The notes under the pieces: model-generated
Told to the model about the DNA's origin: nothing
Databases searched by the model: none
Seen by the model: the letters and a program-made list of their open reading frames with translations, nothing else
Assembly (NCBI RefSeq): GCF_032595075.1
Contig: NZ_CP118735.1
Span: forward strand, 462,001 to 526,000
Reading direction: 5' to 3'
Source: Streptococcus sp. 29887
GTDB lineage: Bacteria; Bacillota; Bacilli; Lactobacillales; Streptococcaceae
DNA length: 64,000 nucleotides
Shown: one piece after another, positions 1 through 10,400 of the stretch
Numbering within the stretch: the stretch's first letter is position 1
Layout: each line of letters starts with the position of its first letter
Program-made: the position numbers and the translations under genes

Positions 1-416
1 CCATCCAAAAAGCACTCGATATCTTTGCTGATGAGGAAGATGTGCGTTATGTTGGTATCTTCAACCCGGTAGATGCTATGAAGTTACGTACTGCAGCAGG
101 CAAAGACTTTTTGCGTGGGTCTGAGCTTGGGGCTCAAGCGCTTGTTTCTGGTGTGTTTGGTGAAGTCTTGGGTGTTGAAATCGTTCGTTCTAAGAAAGTG
201 ACGGCTGGCCAAGGCTTTATCGTTGCCATTTCCGCACGTTCGACAGATGCAGAGGATGATGCTCGTTATGGCGCTTTTGTTATCAACATGAAACGCGATG
301 TTTCTGTTGAGACTGACCGCGACATCTTGAAGAAAACTACAGTCATCACTGGTGATGAGCATTATGGTGTTTATCTCTATGACGATACGAAAGTGGTACG
401 ATTCGGAGGCAACTAA
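1..416 (+). CDS. Phage major capsid protein, C-terminal part (N4-gp56-like family)
   Basis: The reading frame is open from base 3 of the window and continues to the stop at 414-416, so this is the last ~138 residues of a longer gene. The remaining part contains a stretch typical of coat proteins, with FNPVDAMKLR near the start and a conserved segment around GEVLGVEIVRSKKV, which resembles the C-terminal half of the N4-gp56-type major capsid family. It precedes connector genes, as a capsid gene should. The stop overlaps the next start (TAATG). Family assignment is from memory of the pattern; a generic phage structural protein is the fallback. Confidence 0.75.
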   Translation, partial: IQKALDIFADEEDVRYVGIFNPVDAMKLRTAAGKDFLRGSELGAQALVSGVFGEVLGVEIVRSKKVTAGQGFIVAISARSTDAEDDARYGAFVINMKRDVSVETDRDILKKTTVITGDEHYGVYLYDDTKVVRFGGN

Positions 417-568
417 TGGGAATGCTATTACGTCGTCATTACGAAAAAGAACAGCTTAATTTGTCAGAAATGACAATCAAGCAATTGAAAGCAGTGGCGA
501 AAGAAAAGGGCGTTGAGGGTTATTCTGCCCTTGACAAAGAAGCTTTGATTGAAGCCTTGAAGGAGTAA
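416..568 (+). CDS. Small phage protein with Rho-N/SAP-like helical motif (50 aa)
   Basis: A 50-residue reading frame starts with the ATG that overlaps the capsid stop codon and ends with TAA at 566-568. The C-terminal ~35 residues (LSEMTIKQLKAVAKEKG, then a helix ending IEALKE) look like the short Rho N-terminal/SAP-type helix-extended-loop-helix found in small proteins between capsid and connector genes of Gram-positive phages. Its function is not known; the position suggests a head accessory or completion role. Translational coupling to the capsid gene is likely from the one-base overlap. Confidence 0.65.
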   Translation: MGMLLRRHYEKEQLNLSEMTIKQLKAVAKEKGVEGYSALDKEALIEALKE

Positions 569-572
569 CGAT

Positions 573-890
573 ATGGGGATTATCGAGCAAGTAAAGGCAC
601 TGTTGGGGATTTCTGATAACTTGCAAGATAATCTCTTGGAAGTGATTCAGAAGCTCACAGAAGCTCATTTCATAGCTTATACAGGGCAAGAAATAATCCC
701 TGCCAAATTGGAGTTTGTCATTGTCGAAGTGATGGTAAAACGATTCAACAAGCTAGGTTCAGAAGGAATGTCAAGTCACGGGGTCGAAGGACTGTCTATG
801 TCGTTTGACCTTGATGATTTTGCTAGCTACGACAAGGTTATTCACCGTCAGTTTGCTAGCGACTTCCAAGCGGGGTTTAAAATGATATGA
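573..890 (+). CDS. Phage head-tail connector protein (gp6-like)
   Basis: This 105-residue all-helical protein (MGIIEQVKALLGISDN...) has the size, position and N-terminal pattern of gp6/HK97-type head-tail connectors, which form a ring below the portal. It lies directly after the capsid-linked small gene and overlaps the next gene by four bases (ATGA-type overlap at 887-890), so the connector genes are translationally coupled. No catalytic motifs are expected. Confidence 0.75.
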   Translation: MGIIEQVKALLGISDNLQDNLLEVIQKLTEAHFIAYTGQEIIPAKLEFVIVEVMVKRFNKLGSEGMSSHGVEGLSMSFDLDDFASYDKVIHRQFASDFQAGFKMI

Positions 891-1192
891 GATACGCGGA
901 TAGAATTGTTTTCATAAAAACTGGAGCTGAATTCTATGACCCTGATATTGGCGAGTACATCAGCGGTGCCAATGAAGAATTTGTTTTGCCTTGTCACATC
1001 GTCGATTTGGGCGTTGAGAAATCGATGCAGATTTTTGGCGATTATGCATTAGAGCGAAAGATATGCTATCTTCAAAATCCATTAACAGTCACTAACGTCG
1101 TTTGTGTTTACAAAGATAAAAAATACAAAGTCCTGGCTGATAAACAGAACTCAAAGGTTTTATACTTGGAAGGAGACAACAGCATTGGTTAA
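887..1192 (+). CDS. Phage head closure / minor capsid protein
   Basis: A 101-residue beta-rich protein in the position of the head-closure (stopper) protein, between the gp6-like connector and the gp10-like protein. It starts in overlap with the previous gene. Small streptococcal phage proteins of this kind are usually annotated as putative minor capsid protein. The assignment rests mainly on gene order and size. Confidence 0.65.
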   Translation: MRYADRIVFIKTGAEFYDPDIGEYISGANEEFVLPCHIVDLGVEKSMQIFGDYALERKICYLQNPLTVTNVVCVYKDKKYKVLADKQNSKVLYLEGDNSIG

Positions 1193-1559
1193 AGCAACGA
1201 TGAAGTTTGTTGGATTGGATAAACTAGGGCAGAAGCTGAAAGCGATTCAAAAAATGGACGCAGTAAAGGACATTGTCCAAAAAAACGGCGCAAAATTACA
1301 ACGCACGATTGTTAGGAAAGCTGTATTTCGTGGGCACTGGGAAGGCAAGAAATTTGTTAAACCGACTGGTGCAACGAGGCGTTCGGTGCAGTTGTCCATT
1401 TCTGCAAACAAACTGACTGCGAAAGCTGGTCCGACCACTCATTATTCCGCCTATCTAGAAAAAGGTACGCGATATATGAGCGCTCAACCGTTTGTTGGCC
1501 CAGCTTTTGACGAAGTGAAAAAAGACTTTGTCAAAGATCTAGAAAGGTTGGTTAAATGA
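1185..1559 (+). CDS. HK97-gp10-like tail/neck protein
   Basis: The protein has a basic N-terminal half ([18 protein letters not shown]) and a region with [12 protein letters not shown] and an aromatic [15 protein letters not shown] motif, all characteristic of HK97 gp10-family putative neck/tail proteins. I chose TTG at 1185 because an SD-like AAGGAG lies at 1170-1175 and the start overlaps the previous stop; ATG at 1200 is the alternative. The open frame extends further upstream (ATG 1104) but that part lies inside the previous gene. It overlaps the next gene by four bases. Confidence 0.75.
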   Translation: MVKATMKFVGLDKLGQKLKAIQKMDAVKDIVQKNGAKLQRTIVRKAVFRGHWEGKKFVKPTGATRRSVQLSISANKLTAKAGPTTHYSAYLEKGTRYMSAQPFVGPAFDEVKKDFVKDLERLVK

Positions 1560-1945
1560 TTAAAACAAGAGACCAATCAATTTTCGATGAAATGTACAAA
1601 CGGATTAGGAATCTCGGTTTTTCGGTCTATGACTATAAGCCGATGGACAGGGTGCCTTATCCATTTGTTGAGTTAGAATCAACGACTACGGACCATGTGC
1701 CAAATAAGACAGATATCAAGGGGGCTGTGACCTTGCTTGTTAGCGTCTGGGGCTTGCAGAAAAAAAGAAAGCAGGTCTCAGATATGGGGTCTGCTATTTT
1801 TGCGCAAGCCCTGTCCGTGGAGCAGACTGACGGATATCGTTGGTCTTTAAATATTGCAAAATCATCTATCGAAATGATGGATGATACTACTACGGTTGAC
1901 CCGCTCAAACGAGCGAGGTTAACCCTTGTTTTTACAGTTAGATAG
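1556..1945 (+). CDS. Phage tail completion/terminator protein (DUF3168-like)
   Basis: A 129-residue protein starting inside the stop of the gp10-like gene. The pattern [19 protein letters not shown]... with a conserved PYPFVELES segment and a following beta-hairpin is that of small tail terminator proteins of Siphoviridae, which cap the growing tail tube and join it to the head. Its position immediately before the major tail protein supports this. An SD (AGGAG) for the next gene follows its stop. Confidence 0.7.
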   Translation: MIKTRDQSIFDEMYKRIRNLGFSVYDYKPMDRVPYPFVELESTTTDHVPNKTDIKGAVTLLVSVWGLQKKRKQVSDMGSAIFAQALSVEQTDGYRWSLNIAKSSIEMMDDTTTVDPLKRARLTLVFTVR

Positions 1946-1953
1946 GAGTAATT

Positions 1954-2457
1954 ATGCCGGTAGCAAAAAAAGGTATTGATTCAATTTTGTTGTTTCGTAT
2001 TTTAGACGATGCGACTAAAGAGGTTGCTGCAAAGCTAGCGTTCCAGACAGAACATAGCACAGAGAAGAGCCGTGATACCAGCACGTCTCAAACCAAAGAC
2101 GGAGTGCTTCAAACGGTCGGCGGTATCGAAGCAACATTGTCAGCGACATCTATTATGGCTGAAAAAGACCCGTTGGTCGAAAAATTGGAATCTGCAATGG
2201 ATGCAGGGAAAATAGTTGAAATTTGGGAAATTGAAAAAGGTGCAAAGAATACATCTAACAATAAGTATGAGGCGACGTACTACCAAGGCTATTTAACCAG
2301 TTTTAACAAAACTAAGAACGCCGAAGACCTTGTTGAGCTCGAAATGGAATTTGGCATTAATGGCGTAGGAGCCAAAGGAGAAGCGACACTTACCGAAGAA
2401 CAGGCTCAAGTGGTGCAGTACGTCTTTGAGGATACGACTGTAAAATCTAGTTCATAA
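1954..2457 (+). CDS. Phage major tail protein (TP901-1 family)
   Basis: A 167-residue tail tube protein. The start AVAKKGIDSILLFRI-type pattern, the central QTVGGIEATLSATS stretch and the segment describing a conserved YYQGYLTSF strand match major tail proteins of the TP901-1 class. It forms the hexameric rings of the tail tube. A strong hairpin terminator follows at once, consistent with the need for a high level of this transcript relative to the downstream tail genes. Confidence 0.85.
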   Translation: MPVAKKGIDSILLFRILDDATKEVAAKLAFQTEHSTEKSRDTSTSQTKDGVLQTVGGIEATLSATSIMAEKDPLVEKLESAMDAGKIVEIWEIEKGAKNTSNNKYEATYYQGYLTSFNKTKNAEDLVELEMEFGINGVGAKGEATLTEEQAQVVQYVFEDTTVKSSS

Positions 2458-2461
2458 GGTT

Positions 2462-2490
2462 GCGCCCGTTATTGGGCGCTTTATTTTTTA
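2462..2490 (+). terminator. Rho-independent terminator after the major tail gene
   Basis: GCGCCC and GGGCGC form a 6-bp GC stem with a 6-base loop region, followed by a T-rich run (TTTATTTTTT). It probably attenuates, rather than ends, transcription into the tail chaperone and tape measure genes, since no clear new promoter was seen. Confidence 0.8.
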
Positions 2491-2506
2491 GCAAGGAGAA
2501 AAACAC

Positions 2507-2860
2507 ATGCAATTGGAAATCAAAGGAAAAACGTATCAAGTTAAGTTTGGCGTGAAGTTTGTAACGGAAATGGACAAGCGCCATGTCATGAAAGATGATC
2601 GTGGTGAATTCGGAATGGGTCTTGAAACAACGGCGCCATTCTTGTTGGCTCGTAAGATTACGACACTGGCTGAATATCTCCATGTTGGTACGATTACAGA
2701 GAAATCCCGTCCAAGTTTTGATGCGATTTGTGACTATTTGGATGAGGTTGAGGATATCGAGGCGGTATTCTTGGAAGTTGAGACAGAATTGGAACAGTCC
2801 AATGCGTCAAAGCTCTTTATCGGCAATCTCAAGCGCGAAATGGAGAAGGTCGAAGCCTAA
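2507..2860 (+). CDS. Phage tail assembly chaperone (gpG-like)
   Basis: A 117-residue protein beginning MQLEIKGKTYQVKFGVKF, which is the typical N-terminus of tail assembly chaperones lying between tube and tape measure genes. Such chaperones coat the tape measure protein before tail tube polymerisation. A clear SD (AAGGAG) precedes ATG 2507. The -1 frame opens before the stop and runs into the next gene, so a G-T fusion by programmed frameshifting is likely (see findings). Confidence 0.8.
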   Translation: MQLEIKGKTYQVKFGVKFVTEMDKRHVMKDDRGEFGMGLETTAPFLLARKITTLAEYLHVGTITEKSRPSFDAICDYLDEVEDIEAVFLEVETELEQSNASKLFIGNLKREMEKVEA

Positions 2861-2931
2861 AGCCGTTAAGCTCGGCTGAAACCTTTGAGCAAATTGTCAT
2901 CAACTGCGTTCGCTTTCTTGGTATTACAGAT

Positions 2932-3213
2932 ATGGACGCTATCGGGCGAATGACTTTGTATGAGTATGACCTGCTTATGACAGGAAAGGCTCTACAAAGT
3001 ATCGACACCATGCATAATCTTCATCAACAAGCTTGGCTCAATCGCCAAGTTAAGGCGACTAAGAAAAGGGGCAAGAATGAAGTCTATGTCTTTAAGAAAT
3101 TTGAAGATTTCTTTGATCATGAAAAGGCTATCGAGAAGATTACTGGCAAGATGGATTTGGATGTGATACAGGATGACAAATTGTATAGCTTGCTGAAAAA
3201 AGCCAACGTTTAG
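2932..3213 (+). CDS. Tail chaperone C-terminal part (gpT-like), probably made as a -1 frameshift fusion
   Basis: The first ATG in this frame is at 2932, giving 93 residues, but it has no SD. The same frame is open without a stop from 2782, that is through the last ~80 bases of the upstream chaperone gene, and lies at -1 relative to it. The translated upstream part (FEQIVINCVRFLGITD) reads as real protein. The likely product is therefore a gpG-T fusion that binds the tape measure. The coordinates given are only the ATG-initiated part. Confidence 0.7.
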   Translation: MDAIGRMTLYEYDLLMTGKALQSIDTMHNLHQQAWLNRQVKATKKRGKNEVYVFKKFEDFFDHEKAIEKITGKMDLDVIQDDKLYSLLKKANV

Positions 3214-3226
3214 AAAGGAGGGTTAA

Positions 3227-6200
3227 ATGGCTGAATCATACTCAGTTGAAGCGGTATTATCAGTCGTTGATAAATCATTTACCTCAACATTAAATAAGGC
3301 CAATAAGGCAATCACCGGTCTAGACAAAGCGTCTAACTTTTTTAACTCAACAAGCAATAAAGCAACCTCCATGTTTAAGAGCATGTTGGGGGCAAATCTG
3401 GTCAGCTCTGCGGTTTCTAAGATGACCGGTCTTGTTAGTGCGGGTCTTTCCTCTATGGGTGTAGATTTGACTAGCTCTGCCAAGGCATGGAAAACGTTCG
3501 ATGGGAATTTGTCAGAGCTGGGTTTTGGTCGAAAAGAAATTGATGCCGCAAAGGCCTCTATGCAGGACTATGCGACCAAGACTATTTATTCTGCGTCTGA
3601 CATGGCTTCCACTTATGCTCAGCTTGCTGCGGTTGGTATCAAAGACACAGGAAAGTTAGTCATGGCTTTTGGTGGTTTGGCTGGTGCGGCTGAAAATCCA
3701 GCACAGGCCATGAAAACCTTGTCTCAACAAGCAGTGCAGATGGCAGCCAAACCAACGGTTGCGTGGGCTGATTTTAAGTTAATGTTGGAACAAACGCCAG
3801 CAGGTATTTCAGCTGTCGCAAAAGCAATGGGGATGACGACATCTGAATTGGTGACGGCTGTTCAAGACGGAAAAGTCTCCACGGAAGATTTCTTTAACAC
3901 AATGATTGCTGTGGCCGGAGACGCAAATAGTTCGTTTCAAAAGATGGCTACAGAGTTTAAAACGGTTGACCAGGCGATTGATGGGACAAAGGAAGGGTTA
4001 TCCAATAAATTGATGTCTGCTTTTGACCATCTAAATAAATTTGGAATAAAAGCTATATCTGCTGTTGGTGCTGAACTAGATAAGATTGATTTTTCTAAGG
4101 TTGCAAATGGGCTTGGGAAATTCTTAGACGGGATTGATATCGATGGCGTAATTTCCAAAATCTCTAGCAGCCTTCAAAAAGGTTATGAATCTGCTAAGCG
4201 CTTTGTTTCGGGTTTTACTAGTTCTGGGGCGCTGGGTAGTGCAAAAGATGCGCTCAATGCTTTGTGGGAAGCCTTGAAGAATGTCGTTAAAGCATTTTCT
4301 GGCGGAGATGTGTCGAACTTGGGCGCAACAGTCGGAACTGCATTTAAAACAGTCGCTGATGCGGTAACTGAAGTTGCGAATGCTGTATCGAAACTTTCAC
4401 CTGCTCAGATAAAAGCTATTGCGTTAGCTTTTGGTGCGTTTAAGTTAGCAGGATCGACTATTAACACCGCGACAGGCGCGATTAAGCTATTTTCTGGTGC
4501 GGTAACGACTGCCAAAACTGGATTGAACATCGGAAAAAATATCTTCAATACAGGGAACGCTTTACTCGGCATGAGCAAAGGTTCGCAAGCGGCAAGTTCT
4601 GCGTTGACGTTTCTTGCGGGGGAGTCAAAGGTTGCTAGTGCAGCTCTTGGCGGTCTGAATATTTTTAGCAAAATTGGTGGATGGATTAGTGGTGCCCTTG
4701 GATTTATTGGGTCGTTAGGAACCGCTTTAACTTCGGCAGGAACTGTCACAGGAGGTCTTTCAGCCGCCTGGGGCGTTTTGAGTGCTGCGTTTATGTCCAA
4801 TCCAATTGGTTGGGTCATCGGCCTTGTGGTGGGCCTAGTCGCTGTCATTGCGACATTATGGGCTAAGTGCGAAGGTTTTAGAAATGTCGTTACATCCGCT
4901 TGGGAGTCAATCAAAAACGCTTTCGCAACAGCATGGGATTTCATCAAAACGAAAGCGACAGAGGTTTGGGATTGGTTAGTGGCTGAAACCGCTCCGATCG
5001 TCGAATCTATCAAAGGGGTTTGGGAATCGCTTCAGGAATTTTTCAGCGCCTTGTGGAATCGTATCACCTCATTCGGTTCATCGGCTTGGAGCACTTTCTC
5101 ATCTGTTATATCTACTGTGGTCGAAAAAGTGAAATCAGTATGGCAAGCAATTGAGCCGTTTATGTCTGGTTTATGGAACACTATTGTTTCGGTCGCTACT
5201 GCAGTGTGGAACACCTTGAGTCCAATTATATCTGGTGTTTGGGAAATTATTAAAACGATTATCCAAACTGCTTTTGATGTTATTAAAGGAATTATTGATA
5301 CCGCAACTGCATTAATCAACGGCGACTGGGATGCAGCATGGGAATCGTTCAAAGGGATTTTCTCAACGATTTGGGAAGCGATTAAGTCTATATTGCAAAT
5401 TGCAATTGATTCTCTCTCGGCAGCTTTGTCGACAGGTATGGAGTATCTAAAAGGTGTTTGGGAAACCGTCTGGGGAGCGATAAAAACCTTTGCATCAGAT
5501 ACATGGACGGCTATTCTTGAATCGGTTCAAGTCGCCATCACTTTTCTACAATCTGTTTTTCAATCTGGGCTAGATTTAATCAAAGGAATCTGGGAGACCG
5601 TTTGGAATTCGATTAAAGACTTTATTATTCCGCTTTGGGAAGGCATCAAGATGATGTTTCAAGGTGTCTGGGAATTCATCAAATCCATCTTTATGGGGGC
5701 TTTGTTGATTATTCTCGACCTCGTGACAGGGAATTTTACTCAGCTACAAGCCGATATTGATTTAATCTGGCAATCCATTAAAGATGCATTTCAAAAGGTT
5801 TGGGACGGCATCAAGCTGATTTTTGATACCGTGGTTAACGCTGTAGTCGACTTCGTCAAGACAAGCTTTGAAAACACAAAACAATTTTTGAGCCAAACAT
5901 GGGAAAGTATCAAGTCAACGGCATCTACCGCTTGGGAGAACCTAAAAACAAGCGTTTCGAATACTATTCAAAATCTTGTTGATGGCGCGAAACGTGCATG
6001 GGAAGGGTTAAAGTCTTTCTTGGCGACAACATTGGAAAACATTAAGTCAACAGCAATCAATGCATGGAACGACCTCAAATCAAGCGTCCAAAACACAATC
6101 GACAATCTTGTTTCTGGGGCAAAGCGTGCGTGGGAAGATTTGAAAAATAGTGTGTCGGAGTTGGTCGAAAGAGTGAAAGGCATTTTCGATGGATTAAAGA

Positions 6201-6697
6201 ACATCGACCTCTTCGCAGCAGGGCGTGCCATTATTGATGGATTTTTGAATGGTTTGAAATCTGCGTATGAAGGTGTGAAGAACTTCATCGGCGGCATCGC
6301 TGACTGGATTCGAAACAACAAAGGCCCAATCAGTTATGACCGAAGACTCTTGATTCCAGCTGGTAATGTTATCATGGGTGGTTTGAATAAAGGGTTAGAA
6401 ACTGGGTTTGGCACCGTAAAAAATACTGTGTCCGGGGTCGCTGACACCATCTCAAATTTGCTATCGAACAATATAGATATCACTCCGGATTTTGCTGTAA
6501 TCAAGACCGGAATCTCTGCGCTATCTAACAATTTCAGTCCATCTGTCGCATTTAGCGGAGCTATGGAACACGAAATGAAACTGAACCGAAAAGAGCCAGC
6601 TTACATTAATTTAACACTTGGCACGAATAGTTTCCGCGCCTTTACGAATGACATTACAGATACTCAAAAACTTGAATTAGTTTTAGAAGAATACTAG
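3227..6697 (+). CDS. Phage tail tape measure protein
   Basis: At 1156 residues this is the length ruler of the tail. The first ~300 residues contain a typical tape-measure domain (TYAQLAAVGIKDTGKLVMAFGG, then KTLSQQAVQMAAKPT). Hydrophobic segments lie around residues 385-560, including NPIGWVIGLVVGLVAVI. From ~545 to ~1000 tryptophan-containing helical units (W-x-x-I/V repeats such as VWETVWGAIK and AWENLKTSV) recur at short intervals. An SD (GAAAGGAGGG) sits in front of ATG 3227. It ends with a TMP-typical region near RRLLIPAGNVIMGGL. Confidence 0.93.
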   Translation: MAESYSVEAVLSVVDKSFTSTLNKANKAITGLDKASNFFNSTSNKATSMFKSMLGANLVSSAVSKMTGLVSAGLSSMGVDLTSSAKAWKTFDGNLSELGFGRKEIDAAKASMQDYATKTIYSASDMASTYAQLAAVGIKDTGKLVMAFGGLAGAAENPAQAMKTLSQQAVQMAAKPTVAWADFKLMLEQTPAGISAVAKAMGMTTSELVTAVQDGKVSTEDFFNTMIAVAGDANSSFQKMATEFKTVDQAIDGTKEGLSNKLMSAFDHLNKFGIKAISAVGAELDKIDFSKVANGLGKFLDGIDIDGVISKISSSLQKGYESAKRFVSGFTSSGALGSAKDALNALWEALKNVVKAFSGGDVSNLGATVGTAFKTVADAVTEVANAVSKLSPAQIKAIALAFGAFKLAGSTINTATGAIKLFSGAVTTAKTGLNIGKNIFNTGNALLGMSKGSQAASSALTFLAGESKVASAALGGLNIFSKIGGWISGALGFIGSLGTALTSAGTVTGGLSAAWGVLSAAFMSNPIGWVIGLVVGLVAVIATLWAKCEGFRNVVTSAWESIKNAFATAWDFIKTKATEVWDWLVAETAPIVESIKGVWESLQEFFSALWNRITSFGSSAWSTFSSVISTVVEKVKSVWQAIEPFMSGLWNTIVSVATAVWNTLSPIISGVWEIIKTIIQTAFDVIKGIIDTATALINGDWDAAWESFKGIFSTIWEAIKSILQIAIDSLSAALSTGMEYLKGVWETVWGAIKTFASDTWTAILESVQVAITFLQSVFQSGLDLIKGIWETVWNSIKDFIIPLWEGIKMMFQGVWEFIKSIFMGALLIILDLVTGNFTQLQADIDLIWQSIKDAFQKVWDGIKLIFDTVVNAVVDFVKTSFENTKQFLSQTWESIKSTASTAWENLKTSVSNTIQNLVDGAKRAWEGLKSFLATTLENIKSTAINAWNDLKSSVQNTIDNLVSGAKRAWEDLKNSVSELVERVKGIFDGLKNIDLFAAGRAIIDGFLNGLKSAYEGVKNFIGGIADWIRNNKGPISYDRRLLIPAGNVIMGGLNKGLETGFGTVKNTVSGVADTISNLLSNNIDITPDFAVIKTGISALSNNFSPSVAFSGAMEHEMKLNRKEPAYINLTLGTNSFRAFTNDITDTQKLELVLEEY

Positions 6698-6705
6698 GAG
6701 GGAAT

Positions 6706-7494
6706 ATGTACGATTTTAAAGATACAACAGTGAGTACTCAACTAAATCAAGCTGTCCCCTCCGACAACATGTCCATCAACGGTGTACCCCTCAATCAACT
6801 GGTTGAGGGCTACCGCCATTTGACGGTAACAGGTAGGGGGTTGCTTGGCCAATCGGTTAAGACAGCCTCTGTCCCTGGCCGCCGTGGCGTATGGGTGGAA
6901 GATGTGTCTGATGATGAGCGTGTACTTGAAATCAAGTACCAACTAAAAGCTAGAACCAGTGCGGATATGCGGGATAAGTTTGCGAAACTCAACAGGATTT
7001 TGCGGACACTTGCTAGTAGCGGTTATCTGGAAATTACATTCAAGGACGAGCCGACTTACACCTACTATGGCTATTTCAGCGGAGCGGATGACATTGAGGA
7101 AAAATCCTTGTCTGTTGTCAGCAAGTTCGCCCTGATAGTGCCAGATGGCTACAAAAAGAAAAATGCCCAGAATTCCACTGGGCTGATTTTTTTATCCGAT
7201 GCCATTGAAGTCTTGCCTGAGTCTATCACGGTCACACCGACTGGGACGGTTAACCAGGTACAGATTATCAACGGGACTAAAATTTTATCTTTTGCTGGCT
7301 CTTATGTGGCTGGAAAAGACATTGTGGTCACATTTGGAGATGAAGAAGTAACTGCCACCTACAACGGAAGAAACATCCTCAGTGAGCTGGAGCGGTTCAG
7401 TCCGCTGGAACAATTCACGGTCAAGAATGGAGATACTATCACGGCAAAGAATGCCACAGTAAAAAATGTAGTTTGGAGGGATGAGAGAGCGTGA
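6706..7494 (+). CDS. Distal tail protein (Dit, sipho_tail family)
   Basis: This 262-residue protein lies between tape measure and Tal, the invariant place of Dit. The pattern with VPGRRGVWVEDVSDDERVLEIKY, MRDKFAKLNRIL and the YTYYGYFSGADDI stretch fits the N-terminal belt domain that makes the hexameric hub at the tail tip. An SD (AGGAGGG) precedes ATG 6706. The end overlaps the start of the Tal gene by four bases. Confidence 0.85.
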   Translation: MYDFKDTTVSTQLNQAVPSDNMSINGVPLNQLVEGYRHLTVTGRGLLGQSVKTASVPGRRGVWVEDVSDDERVLEIKYQLKARTSADMRDKFAKLNRILRTLASSGYLEITFKDEPTYTYYGYFSGADDIEEKSLSVVSKFALIVPDGYKKKNAQNSTGLIFLSDAIEVLPESITVTPTGTVNQVQIINGTKILSFAGSYVAGKDIVVTFGDEEVTATYNGRNILSELERFSPLEQFTVKNGDTITAKNATVKNVVWRDERA

Positions 7495-10400
7495 TTTATT
7501 TATTTGATAAAGATGAGAAGCTAATCAAGATTGTCAGAAAATCAGCTGTCAAGACTGCCTTGCAGAAGTACGCATTGACAACTGAACGCTACGTGTCTGA
7601 TCGATTGACGGTTGAACTCAAAGGACTGAATGCGGATGAGCTTGAGCAGGTCGAATACATGGCTATTCAGACCATGGAAGATGCTCATACCTTTCATTAT
7701 TTCTACGTGGCCCAGAAATTTTCAGATAGTCTGACAACTCTGATTGGTGTCCAGTCTGGGATTGAGGAGCTTCGGAAGTCACCTGTCTATGACAAGCGTC
7801 CAAAGAATGCCTTTGCCCGTGATGTGATTACAGACTTGCTCGCTGGAACTAACTGGCAGGCTCGCTTTGTCGGAGAAACCACTCCACACAGTACCAATTT
7901 TTATTACACATCGATTTTCGATGCTTTGAAAAAGGTCTGTGAAGTTTGGGATTTGGAGATGCAATTTTTCGTCGAGATGAACGGCAATCGCATCGGTGCT
8001 CGCTATATTGATTTTAAACAAAGAATCGGTGAAGCAATTGGTAAGCGTGTGGTTTATGGTCACAATGCCTTGCAAATCTTACAAGAGGTGGAACGTACCA
8101 ACATCTTTACTGCCCTGGTCGGACGTGGCAAGGGTGAAGAAACTGGTGACGGCTACGGTCGAAAAATCACATTTGAAGATGTGGTTTGGTCAAGGACACA
8201 AGGCAAACCAGTTGATAAGCCTAAAGGGCAGAAATACCTAGAATTGCCCTTGATGACCAGACAATATGGTATCAAGAATGCTGATGGCTCTATGCGTCCT
8301 AAAATCGGCTTTGTGGACTTTTCAGAAGAAGAAAATCCAGAAGTCTTGATTGAACGGACTTACAGGGCTTTAGTGGATTCTGCACGTCCGCAGTTGACCT
8401 TGAAGACATCTAGCGTTTACCTGAAAGGTGTAAAAATCGGGGATACCATTCGAGTAGTTCGGCATGACAAGAAACTGGACTATGATACTCGGATTTTCGA
8501 AATTACCTTTAACCGACTCAATAATCAATCCAGCGACATCAAGCTTGGAGATAGGATTGGCGAAAGTAACGAAGCCAAAGTTCAGACCATTGCGGACAAG
8601 GCTGTGGAACAGTTTGTTAATAATGAATTCTCCAACTTCGTCCAGAACTTACCTGATTATCTGCCGAGTGCAGACGGCTTTAACAACAACTGGTACGGTG
8701 CTGAAGACCCTACTGTCAAGTATCCAGGTAAAGTGCTGATTAACGATATTTGGTATAAGCCAGATCCAGAGCACGAAGGGCACAAAATCATGCTTCGTTG
8801 GACTGGAGAAGTCTGGGAAGAAATTCTGAGAACCTACGAGAGTGAAGCCTTGCGAGATAGGATTGCGGAGGAAATCGCTCAAGTCAACACAACCATGCAA
8901 GCACAATCTGAGGAACACGATAGACAGGTTGCGGATATATTGTCCAAAACCCAGTCTATCGAATCGCTTGCCAACCAAGCTAAGACGGATGCTGCTAGTG
9001 CATTGGCTAGAGCTAACCAGGTCAAGACCGAAGCTATCGCAGATGCGAGAGCACAGGTAGCGACGGTTAGTCAGGCGTTTTACACTGCTAAGACTGAGCT
9101 ACAGTCAGCAATCGCTAGTGCGGACCAAAAGGCTAGAGATAGCCAAGCAAGTGCCACAGCCTTGCGCAATGACCTCAACTTGCAAGCGAGCAAGATTTTG
9201 GAGCAAGCACGAGCACAGACGGCTTTGACCAATCGTGTGACGACCGTTGAAACTCTGGCAGATGGTACCAGGTCAACAGTCGCAGAACTGTCACGAACCA
9301 TGCAGGAAGCTACGCAGAATATCGCTAGTGTCACCGCTAGGACCAAGACAGTAGAAGACACTCTGAGCCAAACCAGAACCCAGTACGAAGCCCTAACGCA
9401 GACTGTCAATGCTCAGACAGGGCAGATTGATAGTATCAATCGTCGGACTGGTACGATTGAGGTAGGCTTAACTGGGATACAAGAGAGATTCGAAAGTATC
9501 AAAATTGGCAATCGAAACTACTTCAAAAATGCAAAAGATAGAAGCTACCTTATCACTAATGCCGTAACGCAGGATTTTCGGACATATATCTACGAAGATT
9601 TTTGGAAAAATACCTTACGTTTTGAGCGAAATAAGGTGAGGGTGTCGTTTGATATTGCTTTTAGTCCAGCTCTTCCGCAAAATTTTACAACGAGAGTCCA
9701 TTTCGAAGCGACACCTTGGTACTCATCAAGCGTTACTTTCAAAGGCAACACGACAGATGTACAACATATTGACTTAATTATTGACTTAAGTAGTTCCAAT
9801 GCATCATATTGGGCAGATAATGTATTTATACGTTTTAGCAACTCGTTCCCGGTAAATACAAACGTGTCAATCAAAAATATGATGCTTTATATCTCAGATT
9901 TTAAAGAGGATTATGCGGAACCTTCGGAAGATTTTCGTTCTGAGTTTGCAACTTATGTCCGAAATGCGACCGAGAATAGCGCAGAACTTGTTAGACGGAT
10001 AGAAACAGCGGATGGTAAAGCAGTAGATGCTAAGTCATACGCTCAACAGACGGCAGAAGGCTTTAAGTCAAGGATTGAAAGCCTGGAAACGTACAAAGAC
10101 GCGGAAGGCACACGAGCCAGCCAATATTTGACTGCTAGTCGGACTGAGACTGCTAAACAGATAGCAGCAGAGCGAACTGCGATTGCTACCGACTATGTTG
10201 CGAAATCAACCTACACAGAGGATGTCCGCGGAACAACGTTGAAACTCAATGAGATTAAGTCAACAGCTGACACTGCCAAGCAAAATCTAGCGACTTATCA
10301 AGAGACTGTAGACCGTAAGTTGACTGAATTGACTTCAAGTACACAGACACTTGATGGCAAAATCGATGCAGCTAGCGCCAAGGTAGATACCGTGGCTGGT

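Noticed and set aside
3937..6531. Minus-strand open frames opposite the tape measure gene
   Set aside because: They are antisense shadows of a well-supported 1156-residue gene and have no SD or family features.
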